A stretch of DNA of 30,739 bases, from the IMG/VR virus record IMGVR_UViG_3300025137_000170, positions 1 through 30,739 of that record; one strand, 5' to 3'. This document shows positions 14,526 through 22,750 of this stretch, in pieces. Position 1 is the stretch's first letter. The number at the start of each line of letters is the position of its first letter. The notes beneath the pieces are model-generated. The model was given only the letters and a program-made list of their open reading frames with translations. It did no database searches and was not told the DNA's origin. Source of the DNA: a virus. The translations under genes were made by a program, and so were the position numbers.

Positions 14526-14531
14526 TATAAT
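14526..14531 (+). promoter_or_regulatory. Consensus -10 box (TATAAT) before the stopper gene
   Basis: A perfect TATAAT ends 6 nt before ATG 14538, the same spacing as before the terminase gene, and again directly downstream of a hairpin. No -35 box and no ribosome-binding site are present, which suggests a leaderless mRNA. Confidence 0.55.
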
Positions 14532-14537
14532 TGTGAT

Positions 14538-14885
14538 ATGCCTTCAATAACAACAGCATTATTAAATGAAACAATTGCTATAGAAAGACTATCTGGTTCA
14601 GTAACTCTAGATGATAGAGGTAATGAAGTAACAGCATGGTCATCTAGTTCATCTAGTGTACAAGCAAGAGTAATTCATACAAAAGAAACAACAGAAGATG
14701 ACGATGATAATTTGGAATCAAACTTAATAAGACTTCGTGTTATGGTTCCTTCAACTACAGATGTAAATGTAAAAGACCGAGTCATTTATGATTCCTCAAA
14801 ATGGAATGTAAAAGGAGTCAAATTAGTTAAAGATAGATTTGGAAGTATTTTTTACAAACAACTTATTTTAGAAAGTGGATATTAA
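14538..14885 (+). CDS. Head-tail joining / head closure (stopper) protein
   Basis: Small beta-barrel protein that closes the connector after packaging and binds the tail. 'LLNETIAIERLSGSVTLDDRGN' at the N-terminus followed by 'VQARVIHTKE', 'LIRLRVMVPSTTDVNVKDRVIYDSSKWNVKGV' is the classical outline of this family (SPP1 gp16 / HK97 gp7-like). 115 residues fits. ATG 14538 is chosen; an earlier in-frame GTG at 14511 lies within the terminator stem and the family normally begins just before LLNET. Its stop overlaps the next start (TAATG). Confidence 0.8.
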   Translation: MPSITTALLNETIAIERLSGSVTLDDRGNEVTAWSSSSSSVQARVIHTKETTEDDDDNLESNLIRLRVMVPSTTDVNVKDRVIYDSSKWNVKGVKLVKDRFGSIFYKQLILESGY

Positions 14886-16006
14886 TGGCTGCTAAAAGAC
14901 CAAGAATAGAACAAAAAATAATAGGACGATCTAGAAGAAGCTTAAGGCAAACAAAAACTGCTAGAGCAGGAAGGCGTTATCTTGTATTTGCTGAACAAGA
15001 CAGTAACAGCCAATTAGAATTTCCTGAGTCAGTAAATGATTTACGAAGTTATATATATACATATTCAATTGTTTCTAACGATGTAACTAACTTGGTACCT
15101 TCTAAAACTTTGAGAAAAATTAACTCTGCTAACTTAAGACTAGGGCGTGCTGTTGGTGATTACAATGCTATAAGAAATACAATTAAAGGTCTTACTAAAG
15201 AACATGAAGTATCTGGTATTGGACAGCGTGCTTTTAGAAGAGCTGGTGGTCGTTTAACAGGTTCAGCTATGAGAGTCATTCCATCAGGAGACAGTGTTTT
15301 TACTAGAGCAGCCTTTCGTGGAATGAGGTCTGTTGCAGGTGCAAACTTAACAATGTTTACAGATAATATGATGAGTAAACTAAAGCCAGGAGAGACTTCT
15401 AGCAGAATGGTTACTGACCGTGCTTTAAGAAAACTTGCAAGAACGGGTCAACTTAATGTTGACTTCTTTGCACAATATGTAGAACGGAAGTTACGAGAAA
15501 AAACACCTGTACAATCTGGTGCTTTAATTGAATCTATACAAAACAGAAAAGGCAGAGGATACGGAAAAGATTTACAAGGTGGTAGCCAAGCAGCACAAAG
15601 AATTGTTAGTGTTGGTGGAATTGCTGATATGCCTGACCCAAGAGTTCCTTATCCTTGGGTTATAGAGTTTGGAATAAATGAAGGTTATGACAGAGGCACA
15701 CAGCATTTAAATGTTCAGCTTGGTGGTGTCGTACCAAAAAGATTTAGGTTTTTGCAAAAGGTTACAGGTCCAAGGCCTGAAGGAGATAATTACTTTGGAG
15801 GATTTTATGATAATGATAACAGAGCACCCGTTCAAGGTAGAAGAGGCAACAACAATCAAAAAGGTGCCATGATGAGAAAAGCATTGAATGCAGTTATAAA
15901 TGATTTTAAAACAAGTGCTTTTGGAAGAGTAGCTGTTGGACAGAAAAAATTTCTAACTTTCGACCAAGTGTGGTCTGAAGGAGAAAAAGGAAAGGCTGAA
16001 ATATAA
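14885..16006 (+). CDS. HK97 gp10-like tail completion protein with long N-terminal extension
   Basis: Residues about 195-345 hold the HK97 gp10 pattern: 'VERKLREKTPVQSGALIESI' (199-218), 'YPWVIEFG' (256-263), then a C-terminal helix 'KGAMMRKALNAVINDFK' (327-343). This family helps connect or complete the tail. Normal members are 110-170 residues; this one has 373. The N-terminal 190 residues are very basic (RRSLRQTKTARAGRR, then RRAGGR) with a predicted helical part and have no counterpart I know. It overlaps the stopper stop (TAATG), and its own stop overlaps the tail terminator start in the same way. Confidence 0.8.
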   Translation: MAAKRPRIEQKIIGRSRRSLRQTKTARAGRRYLVFAEQDSNSQLEFPESVNDLRSYIYTYSIVSNDVTNLVPSKTLRKINSANLRLGRAVGDYNAIRNTIKGLTKEHEVSGIGQRAFRRAGGRLTGSAMRVIPSGDSVFTRAAFRGMRSVAGANLTMFTDNMMSKLKPGETSSRMVTDRALRKLARTGQLNVDFFAQYVERKLREKTPVQSGALIESIQNRKGRGYGKDLQGGSQAAQRIVSVGGIADMPDPRVPYPWVIEFGINEGYDRGTQHLNVQLGGVVPKRFRFLQKVTGPRPEGDNYFGGFYDNDNRAPVQGRRGNNNQKGAMMRKALNAVINDFKTSAFGRVAVGQKKFLTFDQVWSEGEKGKAEI

Positions 16007-16458
16007 TGGCTATTAATTTACCAGATTCAGAAATTTTATTTAGATCATGGGCTACTGCTGAAACTGCAATTACAGATATTGTAAGTACAAGGATAGCTAC
16101 AAGATTACCTTCTAATGCTACATTACCTTTTGCCGTAGTCGATTTAGTAGATTCAGCACCTGAAAATATAAATAGTGCTGGTGTTTGGACAGCTTTTTTT
16201 AACATAGATTGTTTTGCTGGTAAATATGGATCTGATGGTAATAAAGCAACTCCTGACTTTGCAAATGCTTATAATTTAGCAAGTTCTTTTGTTAGAAGTG
16301 CTTTTGACCACACGCCAAAAAAGTACACTTTAACAGGTACAGATGGAATAATATATGGATTTAATCCTATCAGTGGACCCTCCAGAATGGAAGATACAGA
16401 CAGGAATTTAGCACGCTATACTGTAAATGTAGGAATGTATTATGGAGAAGCAACATGA
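16006..16458 (+). CDS. Tail terminator protein
   Basis: Ring protein that stops tail-tube growth and forms the tail side of the joint. Position between the gp10-like protein and the major tail protein, 150 residues, and the fold pattern (a helix from 'DSEILFRSWATAETAITDIV', a strand 'PFAVVDLV', 'FFNIDCFAG', a long helix 'FANAYNLASSFVRSAFD', then 'ARYTVNVGMYY') match gpU / HK97 gp11-like terminators. Starts in TAATG with the upstream gene and ends in ATGA with the next. Confidence 0.75.
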   Translation: MAINLPDSEILFRSWATAETAITDIVSTRIATRLPSNATLPFAVVDLVDSAPENINSAGVWTAFFNIDCFAGKYGSDGNKATPDFANAYNLASSFVRSAFDHTPKKYTLTGTDGIIYGFNPISGPSRMEDTDRNLARYTVNVGMYYGEAT

Positions 16459-16745
16459 AAAATGTTAAAATGAACCCTTTTATCAGAGTTTTTGATGCAA
16501 TAAGGGATGAAAAACTCGATATCATTTTTGACAGCAAAGAATGGATTGAAATAAAAGACTCCGATTGGAAGAGATTAGAAGAATCTCAAACCAAACAAGG
16601 AGAAATTATAGTTCCAACCTTTGTTGCGGAAGGTGAGGGAATGGGAGAAGTTCTCAACATTGTCGGAGAGAAAATTGAAGACAAAGTTGATGATGAAGAG
16701 TGGCACGAAGCTGAGGAAGAAGTCATAGTAGAAGAAGAAGAGTGA
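16455..16745 (+). CDS. Hypothetical acidic protein before the major tail gene
   Basis: 96 residues. The start overlaps the tail terminator stop (ATGA). Residues 1-50 contain a probable beta-rich piece (IIFDSKEWIEIKDSDWKRL); the rest becomes acidic and ends in a Glu/Val run (EEEVIVEEEE), similar in composition to the tail of the prohead protease. Known tail blocks often have a small unplaced gene here; no function can be given. Confidence 0.65.
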   Translation: MKNVKMNPFIRVFDAIRDEKLDIIFDSKEWIEIKDSDWKRLEESQTKQGEIIVPTFVAEGEGMGEVLNIVGEKIEDKVDDEEWHEAEEEVIVEEEE

Positions 16746-16780
16746 CAAGCTCTTCAAAATAGAAAAAGTAGGTAAAAGTT

Positions 16781-17386
16781 ATGGCACAAAGTATTACTGA
16801 AGTTCTTTTGGGAACTGGTACACTTTTTACAGCGTTAGAGTCAGACTTGAATGGTGGAAGCCCAAATGTGGTATTTCCAACCAATACAAGTGTTACTCCA
16901 GCGAATACATACTGGACTGACATAGGATATTCAGAAGGTGGATTTTCATTAGAATATGATAAGACATTTGATGATGTTATGGTTGCAGAAGAGATTGACC
17001 CAATTAAGACAATCAAAACTGCTCAAGAAGTCCGTATAACAGGAGAATTAGCTCAGGCTTCTCTTGCAAACTTGAAGTTAGCTATGTCTGGCGGTACAAT
17101 CTCAACAGGTTCACCGGCATCTGGTTACTCAACATTAGTTCCACCAACAACAGATTCATTCTTAGAATATGGTTTGTTGTTAAGAGTTAACGCTCCAGGA
17201 ACAGATGATGCAGGAGCAACAAAACTTAGAGACATTCATGTCCCTAGGGCAGTTAATGTTGGAGCATTCTCAATGGTTCACGCTAAAGCACCACAGAAGG
17301 TGACAGTCACAGTTGAGTACAAAGTACTTAAACCAAATAGTGACGCACCATTTCAGCAAATATTTAAAATTATTGACACTGTTTAA
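16781..17386 (+). CDS. Major tail protein
   Basis: Builds the tail tube. 201 residues; 'MAQSITEVLLGTGTLFTAL' at the N-terminus, 'YWTDIGYSEGGFSLEYDKTFDDVMVAEEIDPI' (matching the 'G...G..i......e.....d........' loop of tube proteins), 'EVRITGELAQASLANLKLAM', and a C-terminal beta region 'KVTVTVEYKVLKPN'. Location before the frameshifted chaperone pair and the tape measure supports it. TAGGT upstream is a modest ribosome-binding site. Confidence 0.85.
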   Translation: MAQSITEVLLGTGTLFTALESDLNGGSPNVVFPTNTSVTPANTYWTDIGYSEGGFSLEYDKTFDDVMVAEEIDPIKTIKTAQEVRITGELAQASLANLKLAMSGGTISTGSPASGYSTLVPPTTDSFLEYGLLLRVNAPGTDDAGATKLRDIHVPRAVNVGAFSMVHAKAPQKVTVTVEYKVLKPNSDAPFQQIFKIIDTV

Positions 17387-17410
17387 TAATTAATAAAAGA
17401 TAGGAGAGTT

Positions 17411-17758
17411 ATGTCAGAGTTTAAGGACTTCGATAAAGCTTATGAAGAGCTTACACAACATACGCTAGATTTTAAGGTAGCTGGAAAGAAATACAGTATT
17501 CCCGGACAGCTACCAGCTAGTGTAGTTTTAGGTCAACTATCTGTTCTAAATGAACAGGGATTAGTAGATCCAAAGCAAATTAGTAAATTCTTAGAGCAAT
17601 TGTTAGGTGCGAAAGTACTACAAGATATGATGGATAATCAGGTATCTTGGAAACAGTTGGAAGAATTATTGAATTGGTTACTAATACAGTACGAGGTAAT
17701 AAACGACCCCGATGCTGAAGTAACTGAAGATGAGGGAGACGAAGACTCCCCAAAATAA
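17411..17758 (+). CDS. Tail assembly chaperone, short form (gpG-like)
   Basis: 115-residue protein that coats the tape measure protein during tail assembly. AGGAG just before ATG 17411 is a strong ribosome-binding site. Content is helical ('ASVVLGQLSVLNEQGL', 'FLEQLLGAKVLQDMMDN', 'WKQLEELLNWLLIQYEV') with an acidic end. The gene ends at TAA 17756-17758 right after the slippery sequence CCCAAAA (17749-17755), where some ribosomes shift by -1 into the following frame, making the long form. This is the familiar lambda gpG/gpGT arrangement. Confidence 0.88.
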   Translation: MSEFKDFDKAYEELTQHTLDFKVAGKKYSIPGQLPASVVLGQLSVLNEQGLVDPKQISKFLEQLLGAKVLQDMMDNQVSWKQLEELLNWLLIQYEVINDPDAEVTEDEGDEDSPK

Positions 17759-17801
17759 GTATCTCTACTGATGATCTTTTAGAAAGATATTCAGCAGTGG
17801 A
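17749..17801 (+). promoter_or_regulatory. Programmed -1 ribosomal frameshift signal
   Basis: The heptamer C CCA AAA (17749-17755), in the zero frame of the short chaperone, fits X-XXY-YYZ. Eight nt later TCTACTG (17764-17770) can pair with CAGTGGA (17795-17801; one G-U pair), enclosing a second stem, ATCTTT (17774-17779) with AAAGAT (17783-17788). This is the right distance for a stimulatory structure. Confidence 0.75.
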
Positions 17802-18030
17802 GGCAGACTTCCATCGTTTTTATAATCTTGACCCAATGAAAGTATCTTGGAGAAAATTTAAAGTACTTTTATTTTCCTTAGTTTCTCAAGAATCTGCTTT
17901 TTATGCACCTTTTCATAGAGAGATGTATGAGGAAATGAAAGATAAAAATCGACAAGAATCCGACTTTACAAGAAATAAAGAAAAAACACGGGTTTCACTT
18001 GATGTAGCTATGAACGAAATAGGAGTATAG
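17755..18030 (+). CDS. Tail assembly chaperone, frameshift extension (gpT-like part)
   Basis: The -1 frame opened by the slip adds 91 residues beginning ISISTDDLLERYSAVEADF to the 115 of the short form, for a 206-residue fusion. There is no ribosome-binding site of its own; a GTG at 17797 lies inside. The part is typical of gpT: 'FHRFYNLDPMKVSWRKFKVLLFSL' (L/I-D-P...W..F..ll..L), followed by charged residues. It ends 4 nt before the tape measure ATG. The T part binds the tail tube while the G part binds the tape measure (known for lambda). Confidence 0.85.
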   Translation: MSISTDDLLERYSAVEADFHRFYNLDPMKVSWRKFKVLLFSLVSQESAFYAPFHREMYEEMKDKNRQESDFTRNKEKTRVSLDVAMNEIGV

Positions 18031-18034
18031 ATAA

Positions 18035-21000
18035 ATGGACTTTAAGATAACGGGTGCGATGCGTCTGATGACAGACGCTGCTTCACAGCAACTTGCTTCT
18101 GTTGGTGCTAAAGCAACTCAAACACTTTCTAAAGTTGGTAGTGCTGCTTCAAATGCTATTAGTGCAGCTACCGTAGGTTTATTCGCAGGTTTATCTTTTG
18201 CAATGGCTGCAGGTGCAGTCTCCGCAGTAAAATTTCAAAACGAATTTGCAAATGTTAAGAAAACTATGTCAGATATTGACGACCCCGAAGTTTTCAAGAA
18301 AATACAAGAAGATTTAGTAGGTTTAGCAACTCAAATACCAATAACAGCATCAGAACTAGCTGGAATTGCATCTGTTGGTGGTCAGTTGGGTATTGGTGCT
18401 GATGATATTGCAGAATTTACAGAGGTTGTAGCAAAATTAGGTGGAGCTACAAACATGAGTTCCGAACAAGCTGCTACTTCTATGGCTAGGTTCTTAAATG
18501 TTACAAATGAAAACATAAGTTCAATTGGTAAATTTTCATCTGTTCTTGTTGAACTAGGTAACAATGTCGCTGCTCAAGAGGGTGAGATTATACTCTTAGC
18601 CCAGAACTTTGGTGCTTCAGGTAATCTTGCAGGTTTAGCAACAGAAGAAATATTAGCTTTCTCAGCAGCGATGAAAGAAACAGGTCAGCAGTCTCAGGCT
18701 GGTGCAACAGCTCTTTCTAAATTATTCCTAAACATAACTGACGCAGCAAAATTAGGTGGCAGTGAAATGGCTACCTTCGCACAAGTTGCAGGTAAAGATG
18801 TAGATGAATTTAGAAGATTAATAGAAACAGATGTTGGAACAGCTGTACAACAATTATTAGCTGGACTAAATGAAATGGGAGAAGAAGGTAGATCAACTAC
18901 CGCAGTTTTACAAGAAATGGGCTTGGGTACTGTTCGTGTAAGAAAAGCAATTTTATCTTTAGCTAATAACGAAGAAGGTTTAACCGAAGCAATGAGCAGA
19001 GCTAAAGCTGAGGTTATTAGCCAAAATGCTTTGAATGAAGAGGCAGCTGAAAAATTCGGTACAGTTGCTATGCAAATGCAACAGTTTAAATCAACTATGG
19101 GTGCAGCTTCTATTACTTTAGGTCAAATCTTTTTACCTGTTATGGAAAAATTAGCAGGGGTGCTTGTTAGGGTAGCTGATGCTTTCTTTGGACTTGCAGA
19201 ATTCTTTAGAGATAATCCCCCTGCTCTTTTTGCTCTTTATGCTGCTTCTTTTGGTGCTATGGTTTTAAGTTTAGTAAAACTAGGAAAAACTGTTAGTGGT
19301 CTTCTTGGAGGATTTGGGAAATTTCTTAAAATTTCATCAGGTGTAGGTCTAGCTATTGCAGGTCTAGTGGCAGTTCTTGGATTAGCAGCTAGTGCTTATG
19401 GAAAATATAAAAGAGAACTAGAAGAAGTAAGTGATGTTCAAAAAGGTGTCTCTAAAACAATTGAAAGTATGTCAATAAGTCTTAGAGATGGTTTTGAAGC
19501 AGAGCCTGTGAACGCTGCTACTTGGGAAGAGTTTGTTACTAACTTACCAGAAGCTGTAAGAGCTTCTGTTATCAAAGGTGTTGAACAAGGAACTATGGGC
19601 AAAGAATTGTTTGATTCTTTAATATCTAATGCAGAGACATTAGGTCCTGAATTTGGTGAAGCTATTAGAGATGCCTTAGACATCGGTGAAGGATTTTTTG
19701 GAGACTTTCTAGGTGAAGATAGTGAAACAGTCAAAAAACTTATTGAAATGATAAAAAGTGCGGGTCTTGGTGACGAGCTAGCAGGAACTGTTGAGTTGCT
19801 TGAAGAATACGATAAATTAATTCTTCAAGGGAACAGAGCAGATGAAGATAGATTGAAGATAGTAGAAGATTTACTTACCGTACAAATGTCTCTTGTTGAT
19901 GGAGTAAAAATTGAAGCAGATTTAAGAGATAAAGAAATAACAGATGCCTTACATAAACATTTTGGTTCAATGATTTTGCAAGACAGAAGACTCGCAAGCA
20001 TGATGAAGACTGAAGCAGGGAGATTAAAGCTTGCTAAAGATTTATCAAAAGAAAGCAAAATATTTCGTGATTTACTTGATGACACTCAAGAGATAACTGA
20101 AGATATGTCTGATGATACAGAACAAGTTGAATCTAACTTAGATTCTTTGTTAAGAATTACTAGAGACTTTAGAACTAAAATTGATAATTTATTTAACCCA
20201 ATAAAAGAACAATTTGAAATGCAAAAAAATGAAAGAGATTTAGCAAAAGCTCACAAAGAACATGCCGATTTACATCAAGAACAACTTGATTTAACAAATG
20301 AAGATGTTTCATTACAACAAGATTTAGTTGATTTAGGCTCACAAGAAATAACTAACGCAGAAGAAAAACTTGAGATGCAAGAGTTGGAAAATGAAGCATT
20401 AGAAATTGAAGAACGCCTTAGAACAGGAATGGCGTTGACTGCTAACGAACAACTTCGAAAAGAAAAACTTAAGAAGGATTTGGTTAGAGTTAATGCAGCT
20501 GCTGCTCACGGCTCTTTAGAGTTTGCTGAATTAGAAGCAAAAGCTATACAAGAACAAATTGATGAAATAGATGGTAAATCCGTAACTCAAGCACAAGCAG
20601 ATGAACTAAGAGCACAAGCTCTTGATATTTCAGGAGAAGCACAGATAAGAAGACAGGAAGAAATTGCCGAAATAGAAGAAAGAAGAATAGACATAGGCGA
20701 AAGACTTGCAGAGATTCCTGATGATATTTTAGATGCACACCAAGACATTCACTCATTACAAAGAGACTTAGTTGATAACACACTAGACATGATTGAAGCA
20801 CAAGCTAATTTTAATACATTAAAAGAATCTGAACTAAAAATGACTGGTGAACTTCTTGGTTTAGATAATCAAAGAATTGACGGATTAATGACCTTGATGA
20901 ATCATGCAAGAGTTGAATCAGGACCTTTAGGACAAGGCATGGTTGATACAGCACTCGCAAATCTTCCTACATTGCAAGCTTTACTTGGTTACGATGCGAC

Positions 21001-21343
21001 AAATTCCGTAACAGGTGGACAGATGGATGATTTATTTAGTGACTTTAAAACTTCTGGAGGTTATGCAAATATGAAACCTACTTATAGACATATGGGAGGA
21101 AGTTTTAAGCCTGGTCAAAATTATGTCGTTGGTGAGTATGGTCCTGAAATGATGAAAGCATTTCCAGGTGGTGGTGGACAAATTAGTCCTATGGGAGACT
21201 CAAGAGGTGACACAACTAATTATGTTACACTTAATGTAACAGGCTTACCATCAGATCCAATAGCAGCAAGAAGAACAGCTCAAACAATTCAAAAAGAATT
21301 AAATAAATTAAAAAGTGATGGAAGAAGTGGAGTAGTAAGATGA
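18035..21343 (+). CDS. Tail tape measure protein
   Basis: Sets tail length and is ejected during infection. 1102 residues. Residues 60-350 contain the canonical tape-measure domain ('FQNEFANVKKTMSD', 'LAGIASVGGQLGIGADDIAEF', 'EQAATSMARFLNV', 'QAGATALSKLFLNI'). Hydrophobic stretches at about 47-67 and 395-460 ('PALFALYAASFGAMVLSLV', 'GVGLAIAGLVAVLGLAASAYG') are the membrane segments usual in these proteins. Residues 700-960 are coiled-coil, rich in Glu, Leu and Gln. AGGAG a few bases before ATG 18035 supports the start. At about 1.5 angstrom per residue (known rule) the tail would be near 165 nm. The gene ends in ATGA with the next one. Confidence 0.95.
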   Translation: MDFKITGAMRLMTDAASQQLASVGAKATQTLSKVGSAASNAISAATVGLFAGLSFAMAAGAVSAVKFQNEFANVKKTMSDIDDPEVFKKIQEDLVGLATQIPITASELAGIASVGGQLGIGADDIAEFTEVVAKLGGATNMSSEQAATSMARFLNVTNENISSIGKFSSVLVELGNNVAAQEGEIILLAQNFGASGNLAGLATEEILAFSAAMKETGQQSQAGATALSKLFLNITDAAKLGGSEMATFAQVAGKDVDEFRRLIETDVGTAVQQLLAGLNEMGEEGRSTTAVLQEMGLGTVRVRKAILSLANNEEGLTEAMSRAKAEVISQNALNEEAAEKFGTVAMQMQQFKSTMGAASITLGQIFLPVMEKLAGVLVRVADAFFGLAEFFRDNPPALFALYAASFGAMVLSLVKLGKTVSGLLGGFGKFLKISSGVGLAIAGLVAVLGLAASAYGKYKRELEEVSDVQKGVSKTIESMSISLRDGFEAEPVNAATWEEFVTNLPEAVRASVIKGVEQGTMGKELFDSLISNAETLGPEFGEAIRDALDIGEGFFGDFLGEDSETVKKLIEMIKSAGLGDELAGTVELLEEYDKLILQGNRADEDRLKIVEDLLTVQMSLVDGVKIEADLRDKEITDALHKHFGSMILQDRRLASMMKTEAGRLKLAKDLSKESKIFRDLLDDTQEITEDMSDDTEQVESNLDSLLRITRDFRTKIDNLFNPIKEQFEMQKNERDLAKAHKEHADLHQEQLDLTNEDVSLQQDLVDLGSQEITNAEEKLEMQELENEALEIEERLRTGMALTANEQLRKEKLKKDLVRVNAAAAHGSLEFAELEAKAIQEQIDEIDGKSVTQAQADELRAQALDISGEAQIRRQEEIAEIEERRIDIGERLAEIPDDILDAHQDIHSLQRDLVDNTLDMIEAQANFNTLKESELKMTGELLGLDNQRIDGLMTLMNHARVESGPLGQGMVDTALANLPTLQALLGYDATNSVTGGQMDDLFSDFKTSGGYANMKPTYRHMGGSFKPGQNYVVGEYGPEMMKAFPGGGGQISPMGDSRGDTTNYVTLNVTGLPSDPIAARRTAQTIQKELNKLKSDGRSGVVR

Positions 21344-21501
21344 GCGGTTTTAAGAAACAACCAACAACAATGAGAGAACTAAAAAGAGGAGTATGGGCTC
21401 GTATGAAAGCAGGAGAAAGTTTTGAATACATGATTGCTCATTACCCAAGAGAAGTACAAGTCGAAGTGGCAGAATGGATTAAGAAAAAAGTAGATGGCTA
21501 A
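21340..21501 (+). CDS. Small hypothetical protein after the tape measure, 53 aa
   Basis: 53 codons from ATG 21340, overlapping the tape measure stop as ATGA, to TAA 21499-21501, overlapping the next gene by 8 bp. The product begins MSGFKKQPTTMRELKRGVWA; it is basic and helical, with 'WARMKAGESFEYMIAHYP' in the middle. The double overlap in a packed tail operon makes it a real gene. Function unknown; probably tail-related. Confidence 0.7.
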   Translation: MSGFKKQPTTMRELKRGVWARMKAGESFEYMIAHYPREVQVEVAEWIKKKVDG

Positions 21502-22750
21502 TACAATGACATTAGGGAGAGTGACATTCACATCTCCAAGAGGAATAAAAGAAAGTTCTGTTCAATCTAGTAATTTAAATAATCTAGATAGAAGTTTTAG
21601 TTTTAACGGTTCATTGTGTGAAGATACGATAGCAGCTACAAAAAAACTCCGAGATGAAATGATTTCTATGGGTAACTCAGATTTAATTTTGCCTATTACT
21701 TACGAAGGAGATGCAACCCTAGCAGGTTATGGAAAGATAACTTCTATGGATGTATCTCCTATAAGTTTGGCTACGGGTTACTTTTCATATTCAATCGGTT
21801 TTGAAATGAAGGGAAGACCTTCGGAAATGATTTTTGAATCTAATATGAGTGGTGCCTTACTTACAAATTCTCATTCTATTACTACAAATAGCACTACTTA
21901 TGCTCCATGGCATGCAGTTCCTGTTACTACTTATAACTATAAAAACGATTCTCTACCTACACCTTTAGTTAGATCTACCGAAGATGGTAGTGTAACTTTT
22001 TTCTACGATGCAGACTTGAGAGACTTTGGTTCTAATTGGATAGTTGACCCTGCAAATTTTTATAAAGGTGCAGCAAAGATAACTATGGATTCAACAATTA
22101 AATCAGGTTACTTAACATCTAACACCCCAACAGGAGTAGAGCTTTCTAATGGTATTGTAAAAATCACTTCAGGAAGCACTACAGACCAATCAAGATTTAG
22201 TATTTCTTTTTATGATAATGGTAGTTACACAAGTACTAGAGAAATAGAAATATCTAGCGGTTCTTCTTTAACACAGTGGAATGTTTGGAAAACAGTCCAA
22301 ATACTAAGAAATGAACCACAAGAAGTTGTTGTAAGATTTGTTACTTATTCTGATGACACTCATGGTGACGGAAGGTTAACCGTAGATATAAGTCTTAAAA
22401 GGGGTGCTCATCACGCATCAATGGTTATATCTGAAGCAGGAACCTCAACGAGAAGTGCAGATACTAGAAAAAATTTAAGAATGGTTACTTCTAACGGAAT
22501 GTCCGCAGGAACAGGTTATCTTGTAGAAACTAGTGCAGACACTTCTGGACAGAAGTTTATGATGGGAAGTCCGCAAGGTTTTACAGCTGTTGCTTCAAGT
22601 AGGCTCATACACCTAGCTAGTAGCCAAGTTAAGACCTTTTTAGGGTATGTTTATAATGCTTCAAGCCCTGCTACCCACAATACAGCAGATGCTGTGAGAG
22701 ACCAATATTTGGAAGGACTATACGAAAATATTAGATTAGTGAGAGCATAA
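21494..22750 (+). CDS. Distal tail (Dit-like) / minor tail protein
   Basis: 418 residues, between the tape measure and the hub/fibre gene, where the distal tail protein belongs. The N-terminal 110 residues show the Dit outline: 'LDRSFSFNGSLCEDTIAATKKLRDEM', 'LILPITYEGDATLAGYGKITSMDVSP', 'GYFSYSIGFEMKG'. Residues 150-330 seem to be a beta-sandwich inserted or appended domain ('VTFFYDADLRDFGSNWIV', 'QSRFSISFYDNGSY'), possibly a carbohydrate-binding module. Start overlaps the small upstream gene; stop overlaps the following ATG (TAATG). Confidence 0.65.
   Translation: MANTMTLGRVTFTSPRGIKESSVQSSNLNNLDRSFSFNGSLCEDTIAATKKLRDEMISMGNSDLILPITYEGDATLAGYGKITSMDVSPISLATGYFSYSIGFEMKGRPSEMIFESNMSGALLTNSHSITTNSTTYAPWHAVPVTTYNYKNDSLPTPLVRSTEDGSVTFFYDADLRDFGSNWIVDPANFYKGAAKITMDSTIKSGYLTSNTPTGVELSNGIVKITSGSTTDQSRFSISFYDNGSYTSTREIEISSGSSLTQWNVWKTVQILRNEPQEVVVRFVTYSDDTHGDGRLTVDISLKRGAHHASMVISEAGTSTRSADTRKNLRMVTSNGMSAGTGYLVETSADTSGQKFMMGSPQGFTAVASSRLIHLASSQVKTFLGYVYNASSPATHNTADAVRDQYLEGLYENIRLVRA

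Noticed and set aside
14511-14537. Upstream GTG start adding MFFKCYNCD to the stopper protein
   Set aside because: The added codons lie in the terminator stem end, T-tract and -10 box; the family start fits ATG 14538.
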